A stretch of 64,000 nucleotides of DNA from Tessaracoccus lacteus (GTDB lineage: Bacteria > Actinomycetota > Actinomycetes > Propionibacteriales > Propionibacteriaceae). The DNA lies in NCBI RefSeq assembly GCF_029917005.1, contig NZ_CP123967.1, positions 1,426,001 through 1,490,000 of the forward strand, read 5' to 3'. Each line of letters starts with the position of its first letter. Within the stretch, counting starts at the first letter, position 1. Of the stretch, positions 19,419 through 27,907 are shown one piece after another. The position numbers and the translations under genes are program-made. The notes under the pieces are model-generated. The model was given only the letters and a program-made list of their open reading frames with translations. It was not told the origin of the DNA and made no database searches.

Positions 19419-20182
19419 ACCGCCCCGACGCCAGCATGACCCTTCTGCGTGACCTGCAGGAGGGCGCACTGGAGCCCGAGTACCGGGAAGGGTCGAGGCG
19501 CCCGCCGAGTCGGCTGCGGTTCGGGTTCACAGTCACGCTGCTGGTGCTCCTGATCACGGTCGCTGCCCTGCAGACGACCCGCGGTGCCGGCACGGCCGCC
19601 GATCAGCGTGCGCAGCTGCTGGAACGCATCGCATCGGCCCGCACTCAGCAGGCCGAGCTCTCTTCCCAGGTCACCTCGCTGGAGGGGGAGATCCGCGATC
19701 TGGGCGACGCCGCCATCGGCGACCCTGCCGAGCAGCAGAGACAGGAAGCGCTCGAGGCGGTCACGGGTGCCGTCGCAGTCTCCGGGGAGGGGGTCATCGT
19801 CGAGGTCGGCGACGCGCCGGGCGCAAGTAACGCGCAGGGTCTGGTCCTCGACAGCGACCTCACCAGGCTGGTCAACGGTCTGTGGGAGGCCGGCGCGGAG
19901 GCCGTCAGCATCAACGGTCAGCGGCTCACGGTGCTGACCCCCATCAGGTCGGCGGGCGCCGCCATCACCGTCGACTACGTCTCCCTCAGCCCGCCCTACA
20001 CGCTGCAGGCCATCGGCAACCCCGCCACACTGCCGGCGCGATTCAACGAGACCGACGCCGCCCAGTGGTGGCACTATCTGACTCAGAACTACGGGCTGAC
20101 GCTCAGCATCAAGGTGTCCGAGGACGACCTTGAGCTGCCGGCCGATTCTGGCATGACGCTACGCTACGCGGAGCGGGGATAG
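19415..20182 (+). CDS. DUF881 family protein (first of two)
   Basis: 255-residue single-pass protein. A cytoplasmic stretch of about 30 residues and a membrane anchor (about 32-52, LRFGFTVTLLVLLITVAAL) precede a coiled coil (about 62-100) and a mixed alpha/beta extracellular domain with GVIVEVGDAPG and NGQRLTVLTPIRSAG. Function is unknown; the family is conserved beside sbp, garA and ftsR, suggesting an envelope or division role. ATGA overlap with pgsA. Confidence 0.9.
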   Translation: MNRPDASMTLLRDLQEGALEPEYREGSRRPPSRLRFGFTVTLLVLLITVAALQTTRGAGTAADQRAQLLERIASARTQQAELSSQVTSLEGEIRDLGDAAIGDPAEQQRQEALEAVTGAVAVSGEGVIVEVGDAPGASNAQGLVLDSDLTRLVNGLWEAGAEAVSINGQRLTVLTPIRSAGAAITVDYVSLSPPYTLQAIGNPATLPARFNETDAAQWWHYLTQNYGLTLSIKVSEDDLELPADSGMTLRYAERG

Positions 20183-20191
20183 GAGGATTTC

Positions 20192-20524
20192 GTGTTCGCG
20201 ATTCTTGGGCTGATCGCCGGCATCGTGCTCGGTGTCGTGCTGCAGCCGAGCCTTCCGGTGGCGCTGACCCCCTACCTTCCGATCGCCATCGTCGCAGCCT
20301 TCGACGCGATCCTCGGCGCCACCCGCTCCTATCTCGAAGGCGTCTTCTCCGACCGGGTGTTCCTCGTCTCGTTCCTCAGCAACGTGCTCATCGCGGGTCT
20401 CATCGTGTTCGTCGGCGACCAGATCGGCGTCGGCTCCCAGCTGTCGACCGGCGTCGTCGTGGTCCTCGGGATCCGCATCTTCACCAACGCGGCGGCCATC
20501 CGGAGGGCGCTGCTCCATGCCTGA
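20192..20524 (+). CDS. sbp: Small basic protein (Sbp, DUF1290)
   Basis: 110-residue membrane protein with three hydrophobic segments, in the DUF1290 family typified by B. subtilis Sbp. The PIAIVAAFDAILGATRS stretch is characteristic. GTG 20192 follows a ribosome binding site (TAGGAGGA). It lies between two DUF881 genes and overlaps the second by 8 nt, an arrangement identical to the mycobacterial and corynebacterial locus. Confidence 0.9.
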   Translation: MFAILGLIAGIVLGVVLQPSLPVALTPYLPIAIVAAFDAILGATRSYLEGVFSDRVFLVSFLSNVLIAGLIVFVGDQIGVGSQLSTGVVVVLGIRIFTNAAAIRRALLHA

Positions 20525-21311
20525 CACCGAACCCACCCGGCCGCCTCAGCCGACGGGTCCCGCGCCGGCCGACGGCGCCCGGCGCGCGGCCGAGCCCAGG
20601 CGTACGGTCATCATGCGCGACTTCCTCCGTCCCGGTCGCGGACAGCTCGTGGTGGGCGCGGCGCTGTTCCTCACCGCCTTCATCGTCGTCATCACACTCC
20701 AGTCGCAGGCCTCGCAGCCGGAGTTCGCCAACGTGCGCCAGGCCGACCTGATCCAGCTCCTCGACAACGTCACCTCGGAGACACGGCGGCTCGAGGACCA
20801 AGTCCGCGAGCTCGAGTCGGCCCGCTCCGAGCTCCAGAGCGGCGTGGACAGCGACAAGGCAGCCAGGCAGGAGGCCGCCCGCCGGATCGAGCAGGCCGAG
20901 ATCCTGGCGGGTACCGTGCCGGCCACCGGCCCTGGCATCAGGATTCAGATTAGCGACCCCGAGAGGGCCGTCACCGCCGCGCTGCTGCTCGACGCCATCG
21001 AGGAGCTGCGCGATGCCGGAGCGGAGGTCATCGAGCTCAACGACTCGGTGCGGGTCGTGATGCGTACCTTCTTCACCACGGCCGACGACGGGAGCATCGT
21101 GGCCGACGACGTCACGCTGACGGCCCCGTTCACCATCGAGGCGATCGGGGACCCGGCCACCCTGGAGGCCGGCGCCAGGTTCCGCGGGGGACTTGTCAGC
21201 GAGATCGAGGGCGAACGCGTCGGGGGGAGCGTGCAGATCACACAGCTGGACCAGGTCTCCATCGACACCACCGTCGAGGTGGTGGAGAACCAGTTCGCCC
21301 GTCCGCGTTAG
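20517..21311 (+). CDS. DUF881 family protein (second of two)
   Basis: 264 residues: a proline-rich cytoplasmic tail (1-40), a membrane anchor (about 45-65), a coiled coil (about 80-130) and a globular extracytoplasmic domain with GIRIQISDPER and IEELRDAGAEVIELND. It resembles the first DUF881 protein in architecture and probably arose by duplication. ATG 20517 lies inside the end of sbp. Confidence 0.9.
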   Translation: MPDTEPTRPPQPTGPAPADGARRAAEPRRTVIMRDFLRPGRGQLVVGAALFLTAFIVVITLQSQASQPEFANVRQADLIQLLDNVTSETRRLEDQVRELESARSELQSGVDSDKAARQEAARRIEQAEILAGTVPATGPGIRIQISDPERAVTAALLLDAIEELRDAGAEVIELNDSVRVVMRTFFTTADDGSIVADDVTLTAPFTIEAIGDPATLEAGARFRGGLVSEIEGERVGGSVQITQLDQVSIDTTVEVVENQFARPR

Positions 21312-21407
21312 CCGATATATCTCAGGGTGGCCACGACACAGGTGATAGATTCTACGGGTAGCGTTGGCCGTAGTTGTCCCGACTTGCAGATCAGGAAGAG
21401 TGAATCA

Positions 21408-21890
21408 ATGAAGTGCCCCAGGTGTGGATCTGTCAGCCCGGCCGAGGCGCGGTTCTGCAGTGTGTGCGGAGCGCAGCTCGTCGATCATTCCGGCGACACC
21501 ACAACGATGTTCGCTGTGACGGGCGAGGGGGCCCCCACCACCGAGTCGCTGTCCGAGGCCGAGCACGAGAAGGTCCGCCGCGATCTGCCGGCCGGCAACG
21601 CCCTGCTGGTCGTCACGCGGGGCGCGGGTGACTCGAACCGATTCCTGATCGACCACGACGTCACGACCGTCGGCCGTCACCCCGAGTCGGACATCTTCCT
21701 CGACGACATCACGGTCTCGCGGCACCATGCCAAGTTCGTGCGCAGCGGCGGCCACCTGTACCTGGAGGACCTCGGCAGCCTGAACGGCACCTACGTCAAC
21801 CGGACGCTGCTCGACGGCAGGTCGCTGATTCGCGACGAGGACGAGATCCAGATCGGTAAGTACCGCGCCATCATCTCCCTGGGTGAGTGA
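21408..21890 (+). CDS. garA: Zinc-ribbon FHA protein (GarA/OdhI-like)
   Basis: 160-residue cytoplasmic phosphothreonine-binding regulator. In relatives, GarA/OdhI controls 2-oxoglutarate dehydrogenase and glutamate enzymes after phosphorylation by Ser/Thr kinases. Here Cys3, Cys6, Cys17 and Cys20 form an N-terminal zinc ribbon that mycobacterial GarA lacks. A threonine cluster at 31-33 occupies the place of the phosphorylation motif. The FHA core is at about 65-150 with VGRHPESDIFLDDITVSRHH and SLNGTYVN. ATG 21408 has GGAAGAG upstream. The next start overlaps its stop. Confidence 0.9.
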   Translation: MKCPRCGSVSPAEARFCSVCGAQLVDHSGDTTTMFAVTGEGAPTTESLSEAEHEKVRRDLPAGNALLVVTRGAGDSNRFLIDHDVTTVGRHPESDIFLDDITVSRHHAKFVRSGGHLYLEDLGSLNGTYVNRTLLDGRSLIRDEDEIQIGKYRAIISLGE

Positions 21891-22564
21891 TGGCCGGCGC
21901 GGCACGCACCATCGGCCGCGTCCTGGAGATGCTTCGTCCGGAGTTCCCGGACATCTCCGTGTCCAAGCTCCGGTACCTCGAGGCTGAGGGGCTGGTTGCA
22001 CCGGACCGGCAGCAGCCCTCCGGGTATCGCAGGTTCTCCCAGGCCGACATCGACAGGCTCGTCTACGTGCTCCGGGCCCAGCGCGACCGTTACCTGCCGC
22101 TGAAGGTCATCCGCGAGGAACTGGAGGCCATCGACCGCGGGGAGGAGCCGCCCACCCATCCCGCACCGTCGGAGGATGAGCCGCAGCCCGAGCCGAGCCG
22201 CAGCGGACGCTCAGGCGGCAAGGGGCTCGTGACCCGCCGTCAGGTGATGTCGCAGTCGGGGCTTGGCGAGGCGGCGCTGATCCAGCTGGAGCGCCTCAAG
22301 ATCATCGTCCCGAGGCGCGGCAGCCAGTTCTACGGCCCGGAGGCCGTCGCGCTCGCTCAGGCTGCCAAGAAGCTCGCGGGCTACGGCATCGATCTGAGGC
22401 AGCTCAGGGTCCTGCAGCAGGCCGCCGGGATGGAGGCCGCGATCGTCGAGCAGGCGATCGAGCCCTACCGACGGCGCTCCGGCGTTCCCCAGGACATCGT
22501 CGTAGACCTCTACCGCGTCGTGATGCAGGCGCACGCGGCCCTGCTGCACGGCCAGATCCACTGA
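21890..22564 (+). CDS. ftsR: MerR-family regulator FtsR-like
   Basis: 224-residue regulator with a winged-helix MerR domain (ISVSKLRYLEAEGLVAPDR, SGYRRFS) near the N-terminus and a long C-terminal region with a second winged-helix-like segment. The orthologue in Corynebacterium glutamicum, FtsR, sits directly after the FHA gene and activates ftsZ. ATG 21890 overlaps the garA TGA; the adjacent upstream GTG is less likely. Confidence 0.88.
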   Translation: MAGAARTIGRVLEMLRPEFPDISVSKLRYLEAEGLVAPDRQQPSGYRRFSQADIDRLVYVLRAQRDRYLPLKVIREELEAIDRGEEPPTHPAPSEDEPQPEPSRSGRSGGKGLVTRRQVMSQSGLGEAALIQLERLKIIVPRRGSQFYGPEAVALAQAAKKLAGYGIDLRQLRVLQQAAGMEAAIVEQAIEPYRRRSGVPQDIVVDLYRVVMQAHAALLHGQIH

Positions 22565-22598
22565 CCGCGCGTCGATCTCCTGAGCTACGGTGGTGGAC

Positions 22599-23069
22599 AT
22601 GATCGGCCTTGACGTGATCGGGATACGGCTCGTGTCGCCGGAGGATCCCCCGGTGCTCCTGCTGCAGGAGGAGGGGGGCACCAGATGCTTGCCGGTATGG
22701 ATCGGCACGCAGGAGGCGGCGGCCATCGCGTCGGCCCTCGAGGGTGAGCTGCCGGCGCGGCCCATGACACACGACCTCTTGGCCGCGCTGCTCGTCATGA
22801 TCCGCCCCGAGGGCGGAGAGGTACTCATCACGGGCATCGAGGAGGGCGTCTACCAGGCTCGCCTGCAGCTCGGTGATGTCAGCATCGACGCCAGGCCGAG
22901 TGACTGCGTGGCGGCCGCGCTGCGCCTCGAGTGGCCCATCCGGTGCCCCCGCGAGCTGATGGATCAAGTGGGGGTTGAGGTTTCCGAAGGTGCCCCGGAC
23001 GAGGTCGAGGCGTTCAAGGCGTTCCTCGACTCCGTCAACGCGGACGACTTCGAGGATGAAAACCCCTAG
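22599..23069 (+). CDS. Bifunctional nuclease family protein (DUF151)
   Basis: 156-residue soluble protein of the DUF151/BFN family with LDVIGIRL, LPVWIGTQEAAAIASALEG, RPMTHDLLA and DARPSDCVAAALR. Plant members show DNase and RNase activity; the bacterial role is uncertain. ATG 22599 is preferred over GTG 22590 because TACGGT (22586-22591) lies 7 nt before it, fitting a leaderless start and overlapping the alternative codon. Its position after ftsR follows the actinobacterial order. Confidence 0.9.
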   Translation: MIGLDVIGIRLVSPEDPPVLLLQEEGGTRCLPVWIGTQEAAAIASALEGELPARPMTHDLLAALLVMIRPEGGEVLITGIEEGVYQARLQLGDVSIDARPSDCVAAALRLEWPIRCPRELMDQVGVEVSEGAPDEVEAFKAFLDSVNADDFEDENP

Positions 23070-23239
23070 TCGGACCCGTTTGATGGTCCGGGCTCCGCCG
23101 ATGCCCTCCAACGCGGGTAAGTTTCCTGCAGATGAATCGGATGGTGGTTGGGCGTGTCGTTGACCCGGCGGTCGGCGGGCGGTTAGCGTTTCGGGGTCGG
23201 TTCTTTTGGCCGACGGACCTGCTGGGTGAGTGAGGAATC

Positions 23240-23788
23240 GTGGCTGAGAAGCGTGCGCTGCAGGGGTTGCTGTTCGACGGTGACTTCGCCCCCGTGCCCA
23301 GCGACACCGGCTACCGAGGTCCGATCGCGCATCGCGTCGCAGGCATCACCTATCGACAGCTGGACTACTGGGCGCGCACCGGTCTGGTCGTGCCCAGCAT
23401 CCGCAACGCCGAGGGGTCGGGGACCCAGCGCCTCTACTCGTTCCGTGACATCCTGCTCCTTCGCATCGTCAAGCGCTTCCTGGACGTCGGCATCTCTCTG
23501 CACCAGATCCGCGTCGCCATCGATCACCTCCGCGAGCGCGGCGTCGATGACCTGACCGAACTCACTCTGGTCAGCGACGGGTTCTCGGTCTACGAGGTCA
23601 CGTCGGCCAACGAACTGTTCGACCTGACACGCGGCGGCCAGGGGATGTTCATGATCTCCGTCAGCAGCGTGTGGCGCGAACTCGAGGGCACGCTGTCGAC
23701 GCTCCCCGGGGAACGGACCGTCAGGGACCAGGTCGAGGAGCATCCCGACGACGAGCTGGCCGCCCGGCGTCGCTCGCACGCCGTGTGA
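23240..23788 (+). CDS. MerR-family transcriptional regulator
   Basis: 182-residue regulator. The winged-helix domain at about 32-100 contains VAGITYRQLDYWARTGLVVP, TQRLYSFRDILLLRIVKRF and a helical region to about 120. It corresponds to the second MerR gene of this locus in mycobacteria (Rv1830 position). No metal-binding cysteines are present. GTG 23240 has GAGGAA upstream. About 170 bp separate it from the DUF151 gene, enough for its own promoter. Confidence 0.88.
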   Translation: MAEKRALQGLLFDGDFAPVPSDTGYRGPIAHRVAGITYRQLDYWARTGLVVPSIRNAEGSGTQRLYSFRDILLLRIVKRFLDVGISLHQIRVAIDHLRERGVDDLTELTLVSDGFSVYEVTSANELFDLTRGGQGMFMISVSSVWRELEGTLSTLPGERTVRDQVEEHPDDELAARRRSHAV

Positions 23789-23826
23789 CGGAGTCCGCGG
23801 ACTCGGTTCCCGGTAGGCTCACTCCG

Positions 23827-25032
23827 GTGAAGGACTGGATAGCGCGCACCATCGACCGCCCCGTCGTGGCCCACGCCATGAGCGCAAACACACGCTACGC
23901 TCAGCGCCTCGGCGCGCAGTTCGCCGCCGGTGTCACCTACTTCTCGGTGCTGTCGCTGATCCCGATCCTGATGCTCACCTTCTCTACGCTCGGCCTCACC
24001 CTCACGGTCCTGCGTCCGGACATGCTCGACCAGCTGAAGTCCTACATCGACGAGCAGCTCGGCGACGCGAACGACCTGGCAACGGCGCTCACCAGTGTGA
24101 TCGACCAGGCGCTGAGCAACTGGCAGTCGATCGGCATCGTCGCACTCTTCACCGCCGCCTACTCCGGGTCCAAATGGGCGGGGAACCTCAAGCGCGCCGT
24201 GCGCGTCATGTGGTCCGAGACCTTCGAGGATGCGATCGAGAAGAAGAACTTCGTCATCGAGCTTGGCGTGAACCTGCTGATCTTCCTCGGCCTGATCACC
24301 TGCATCGGCGTGGGGCTCGGCGTGTCCTCCATCGGAACCAGCTTCTCCACCCAGGTGATCGCGTGGCTCGGCTGGCAGGACGTTCCCGGAATCGAGCCGC
24401 TCGTGCGGATCGTGGCGGTCCTCGGGACGTTCGTGGCCTGCTGGCTGCTGTTCGCCTTCCTGTTCATCGTGATGCCCAATGAACCGGCCGCGCCACGGAC
24501 CTGGCTGTTCGGCACCCTCATCGGGGCGTTCGGGGCCACCGTGCTGCAGTCGCTCGTCGGAATCCTCGTGCGCCTGATGTCGGGCAACGTGTCGGCCGCC
24601 ATCTTCGGCAACATCATCATCTTCATGCTCCTGTTCAACGTGCTGGCCACGCTGATCCTCATGACCGCGTCGTGGGTGGGCACGGAGAAGGTCTGGCGCG
24701 GCGAGCGGGCGGACCGGAGGGCCGAGCGGGCGCGCGCCCTGCTGGACAGCCCGGACCCGACGCAGTTCATCGATGTCCCGGCATCCACCGTCGTCGCGGC
24801 GACGCCCATCGGGCCGACCATGCGTTTCGCCGGGCGGCACAACGCCGACGAGGTGCGCGAGCCGGTCACCCGGGTGCCCGAGCCCGACCCCGACGCGTAT
24901 GTCCGACAAGGCGTGGCACGTCGAGGCATGCAGACGAACCTCGCGGTGGGCTACGGCATCGGCACCGCCACCGGACTCGGATTGGGCGCCCTGCTCATCA
25001 GCCTCCTCTGCCGCTTCTCGAAGCGAAGCTGA
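23827..25032 (+). CDS. YihY/BrkB family membrane protein
   Basis: 401-residue inner-membrane protein with the YihY signature AAGVTYFSVLSLIPILML near residue 40 and six hydrophobic segments up to about residue 300. The C-terminal 90 residues are hydrophilic apart from a last hydrophobic segment (about 380-397). Function is not settled (envelope integrity or transport). GTG 23827 follows TAGGCT by 7 nt, so it is probably leaderless and independently transcribed. The gene converges on pfp, with a shared terminator between. Confidence 0.88.
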   Translation: MKDWIARTIDRPVVAHAMSANTRYAQRLGAQFAAGVTYFSVLSLIPILMLTFSTLGLTLTVLRPDMLDQLKSYIDEQLGDANDLATALTSVIDQALSNWQSIGIVALFTAAYSGSKWAGNLKRAVRVMWSETFEDAIEKKNFVIELGVNLLIFLGLITCIGVGLGVSSIGTSFSTQVIAWLGWQDVPGIEPLVRIVAVLGTFVACWLLFAFLFIVMPNEPAAPRTWLFGTLIGAFGATVLQSLVGILVRLMSGNVSAAIFGNIIIFMLLFNVLATLILMTASWVGTEKVWRGERADRRAERARALLDSPDPTQFIDVPASTVVAATPIGPTMRFAGRHNADEVREPVTRVPEPDPDAYVRQGVARRGMQTNLAVGYGIGTATGLGLGALLISLLCRFSKRS

Positions 25033-25040
25033 CAAGCACA

Positions 25041-25073
25041 GACGCCGGCCACCCACGAGGGGTGGCCGGCGTC
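25041..25073. terminator. Bidirectional hairpin between brkB-like gene and pfp
   Basis: GACGCCGGCCACCC (25041-25054) pairs perfectly with 25060-25073 around a 5-nt loop. It lies between two convergent genes and can serve both. Confidence 0.8.
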
Positions 25074-25086
25074 GGCTCGCTCAGGG

Positions 25087-26307
25087 TCAGTGCGCCTCGG
25101 TCTGCACCGGGAACTCCTGGCCGATGCCGGCCAGCATGTCGGAGTACCAGTCCTGGTTGATGTCGAACGGCTTGCCGCCCTTGATGCGGTCAAACGCGAT
25201 CGCGGTCAGGACATCGCCGTTCTCCTCATCGTGGCCGATGACGCCGGGCTCACCGCGCAGCGCGGAGTCGACGGCGAGGTCGGTGCACTGCTTGATGAGG
25301 GCCAGGTCGGCGTCGTTCGCGGCGGCGGAGCGGGCGAAGTAGCCGGACTTCTGGATCATGACCTTCTCGGCGTCCAGCTTCTCGGCGAACTTCGACGCGA
25401 ACCAGGCACCGGGGTTGATCTTGTCGAGCTTGACGTGGCCGAAGGGGTCGCGCGGGACCTCCTCGCCGTCCGCCTCGAGCTCGGCGACGATGGCGTCGAG
25501 GCCGGCGCCCTCGGAGAGGAAGATCGTGACGTTGCCGACCTCGTCCATGACCTTCTTCAGGCGCTCGGACTCCTTGGCGATGTCGATGACGCCCTCGGGA
25601 ACGTACACGCCGTGGACGTCCCAGGCCTCCCTGCTCAGGCCGAGCTCGGGGAGCCACTCCTGGGTGTCGAGCCACTCACGGTACTTCTGCGCGGTGGCGG
25701 CGGTCAGCCAGCCGCAGTGGCGGCCCATGACCTCGTGCACGATGAGCATGCGGGAGCCGGAGTTGTGCTCGCCAACGATGTTCTGCGCGAACACCGAACC
25801 CTGCTCGGCGGCGGTCCAGGCGCCCAGCGACTGACGGATCGGGATGACGTCGTTGTCGATGGTCTTCGGGAGGCCGACGACGGTCAGGCCGTAGTCGTGC
25901 TCGGCGAGGTAGGCGGCCAGGTCGGCGGCGGTCGTATTGGTGTCGTCACCGCCGATGGTGTGCAGGACGTCGACGCCGTCGGCGACGAGGCGGTCGGCCG
26001 CGACCTTCAGGGGGTTCTCGCCCTCGGCGACAAGTCCACGCTTGACGAGGTCTGCGGCGTTGGTCAGCTTGACGCGCGAGTTGCCGACAGGGGAGCCGCC
26101 GAACTTGTGCAGCAGCGCCGCATTGGCGCGGACGGTGTCCGTGACGACGAGGAAGTCGCCCTTGAGGAGGCCCTGGTACCCGTGGCGGTAGGCGATGATC
26201 TCCACCTCCGGCGCGACCTGCGTGTAGCGCTCGATCAGCCCGCCGATCGCCGAGGAAAGGCAGGGAGCGAAGCCGCCGGCCGTGAGGATGGCTACCTTCT
26301 TGACCAT
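25087..26307 (-). CDS. pfp: Pyrophosphate-dependent 6-phosphofructokinase
   Basis: Reversible enzyme converting fructose 6-phosphate and PPi to fructose 1,6-bisphosphate and Pi. The 406 residues match the propionibacterial PPi-PFK type. GGDDTNTTAA has Asp where ATP enzymes have Gly, and GLPKTIDND has the lysine of the PPi type; both mark PPi specificity. VGEHNSGSRMLIVHEVMGR and the C-terminal substrate residues are present. ATG 26307 is preceded by AAAGGAC. The enzyme is a hallmark of propionic acid bacteria and supports the taxonomic placement. Confidence 0.95.
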   Translation of the reverse strand: MVKKVAILTAGGFAPCLSSAIGGLIERYTQVAPEVEIIAYRHGYQGLLKGDFLVVTDTVRANAALLHKFGGSPVGNSRVKLTNAADLVKRGLVAEGENPLKVAADRLVADGVDVLHTIGGDDTNTTAADLAAYLAEHDYGLTVVGLPKTIDNDVIPIRQSLGAWTAAEQGSVFAQNIVGEHNSGSRMLIVHEVMGRHCGWLTAATAQKYREWLDTQEWLPELGLSREAWDVHGVYVPEGVIDIAKESERLKKVMDEVGNVTIFLSEGAGLDAIVAELEADGEEVPRDPFGHVKLDKINPGAWFASKFAEKLDAEKVMIQKSGYFARSAAANDADLALIKQCTDLAVDSALRGEPGVIGHDEENGDVLTAIAFDRIKGGKPFDINQDWYSDMLAGIGQEFPVQTEAH

Positions 26308-26459
26308 GAGTGTCCTTTCGTGAGTCTGCGACGCAAACGCGTCAGACCCCAGCCTATTGCACGGCGACGGACAGCTTCCCGACGGGTCACGCGACCCGCC
26401 CGTCCACAGGGTCGGCATCGGCGCCCGAGGTGACCCGACGCGGCGGGAAGATGGTGAGC

Positions 26460-26819
26460 ATGTCTGACCAGCGGGGGATGAGCGAGTCGGTGCAGCTCGC
26501 CGTGCTGCTTCCGCTCCTGATCGGCATCTTCCTGCTGCTCCTCCAGTGGGCGTTGATCAGCTGGGCTCAGTCGACGGCGACATCGGCGGCCCAGGAGTCG
26601 GCCGCGGCCGCGGCCCTGCACGGGGCCCGCGAGGCCGACGGGCTGGCCGCGGGGGAGCGGGCCCTGTCCAACGGGTCGCTCAGCCGGGCGAGCGTCCGCG
26701 TCGAGAAGGGGGCCACGATCACGAGGTCCGTGGTCCGTGGCCGCGCCGTCGCCGTGCTCTTCCCCTACGAGGTCGTCGCCGAGGCAACCTCGCCTACGGA
26801 GCGGGTGACGGTCCCGTGA
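26460..26819 (+). CDS. TadE-like pseudopilin
   Basis: 119-residue protein beginning with a short basic/acidic leader, then RGMSESVQLAVLLPLLIGIF, in which a hydrophobic helix follows a Glu as in TadE-type prepilins. The rest is a small extracytoplasmic domain. It may be a minor pilin of a Flp/Tad system, but no tad ATPase, secretin or prepilin peptidase lies in the window. The stop overlaps the next gene (GTGA). Confidence 0.7.
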   Translation: MSDQRGMSESVQLAVLLPLLIGIFLLLLQWALISWAQSTATSAAQESAAAAALHGAREADGLAAGERALSNGSLSRASVRVEKGATITRSVVRGRAVAVLFPYEVVAEATSPTERVTVP

Positions 26820-27235
26820 GGGACGAGCGGGGGATGTCGGCGTCGGTGGAGACGGCGCTCATCCTGCCAGCCGTCGTGCTGTTCGTAGGCCTGCTGCTGA
26901 CGCTGGCGCGCATCGCGATCGCGGACCAGCATGTCGAGGCCGCGGTGGCTGCCGCGGCGCGGGCGGCCTCCCTCGAGCGCAGCGTCGCCGCGGCCCAGAC
27001 CGCGGCCGGTGAGGCCTTGGAGCGGTCACTGGGGGAACGCGGGATCGACTGCCTGAGTACAGGGCTCACCGTCGATGCGTCAGGGGTGGCGCGCGAGCTG
27101 GGGGAGTCTGCGACGGTGTCGGTCACCGCCACCTGCACCGTCGGGTTGGGGGACGTGAGCCTGCCGTTCGTGCCCGGATCGGTGAGGGTGGCGGGCTCGC
27201 ACGACTCTCCGGTCGATCCCCTGCGTGGCAAGTGA
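26816..27235 (+). CDS. TadE-like pseudopilin/pilus assembly protein
   Basis: 139 residues with the same plan as the preceding gene: DERGMSASVETALILPAVVL, a Glu followed by a hydrophobic helix, then a variable domain with two cysteines (IDCLSTG and TCTVGLG) that could form a disulfide. The pair probably arose by duplication. GTG 26816 overlaps the upstream stop. Confidence 0.7.
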   Translation: MRDERGMSASVETALILPAVVLFVGLLLTLARIAIADQHVEAAVAAAARAASLERSVAAAQTAAGEALERSLGERGIDCLSTGLTVDASGVARELGESATVSVTATCTVGLGDVSLPFVPGSVRVAGSHDSPVDPLRGK

Positions 27236-27268
27236 CCTAGTGAAGTCGCACGACGCTAGCCTTGCAGC

Positions 27269-27889
27269 ATGGCTCAGTACTTCGACGTGCATCCGGTCAA
27301 CCCTCAGCCCCGGGCGCTGGCGCAGACGACGCGCATCCTCGAGAACGGTGGTCTGATCGCGTATCCCACCGACTCCTGCTTCGCGCTGGGTTGCATGCTC
27401 GGCAACGCCGACGGTATCGAACGCATCAGGAGGATCAGGAGGCTGGACGCCAAGCACCACTTCACGTTGGTGGTCGACGAGTTCGCCAAGCTCGGGCGTT
27501 TCGTGGAGATGGACAACTGGGTGTTCCGGGCCGTCAAGGCCGTGACGCCCGGTCCCTACACCTTCATCCTGCGGGCCTCGCGCGAGGTCCCGAAGATGAT
27601 GCAGCACCCGAAGAAGCACACCGTCGGCGTGCGCATCCCGGACCATCGCACCACGCTGGCGCTGCTAGAGACCGTCGGGGCGCCGCTGCTGAGTTCGACG
27701 CTGCTGCTGCCTGACTACGACGAGCCGCTGACCGACGGATGGACGATCAAGGAGGTCCTCGATCACGAGGTCGACGCCGTCCTCGACTCGGGCGACTGCG
27801 GCGTGGAGCCGACCACCGTCGTCGACCTGACCGGGGACGAGCCCATCGTCGCGCGGGTCGGCGCGGGGGACCCGTCCCCGTTCGAATGA
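27269..27889 (+). CDS. YrdC/Sua5-domain protein, YciO-like
   Basis: 206-residue single YrdC domain with IAYPTDSCFALGCMLGN, RLDAKHHFTLV and TVGVRIPDH. The full family makes threonylcarbamoyl-AMP for tRNA t6A; the SCFALGC and KHHFTL variants are closer to the YciO branch, whose activity is weak or undefined. It may therefore not be the essential TsaC/Sua5. ATG 27269 lies 6 nt after TAGCCT, suggesting a leaderless message. Confidence 0.8.
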   Translation: MAQYFDVHPVNPQPRALAQTTRILENGGLIAYPTDSCFALGCMLGNADGIERIRRIRRLDAKHHFTLVVDEFAKLGRFVEMDNWVFRAVKAVTPGPYTFILRASREVPKMMQHPKKHTVGVRIPDHRTTLALLETVGAPLLSSTLLLPDYDEPLTDGWTIKEVLDHEVDAVLDSGDCGVEPTTVVDLTGDEPIVARVGAGDPSPFE

Positions 27890-27907
27890 CGGGTCCGGCG
27901 TCCAGCG

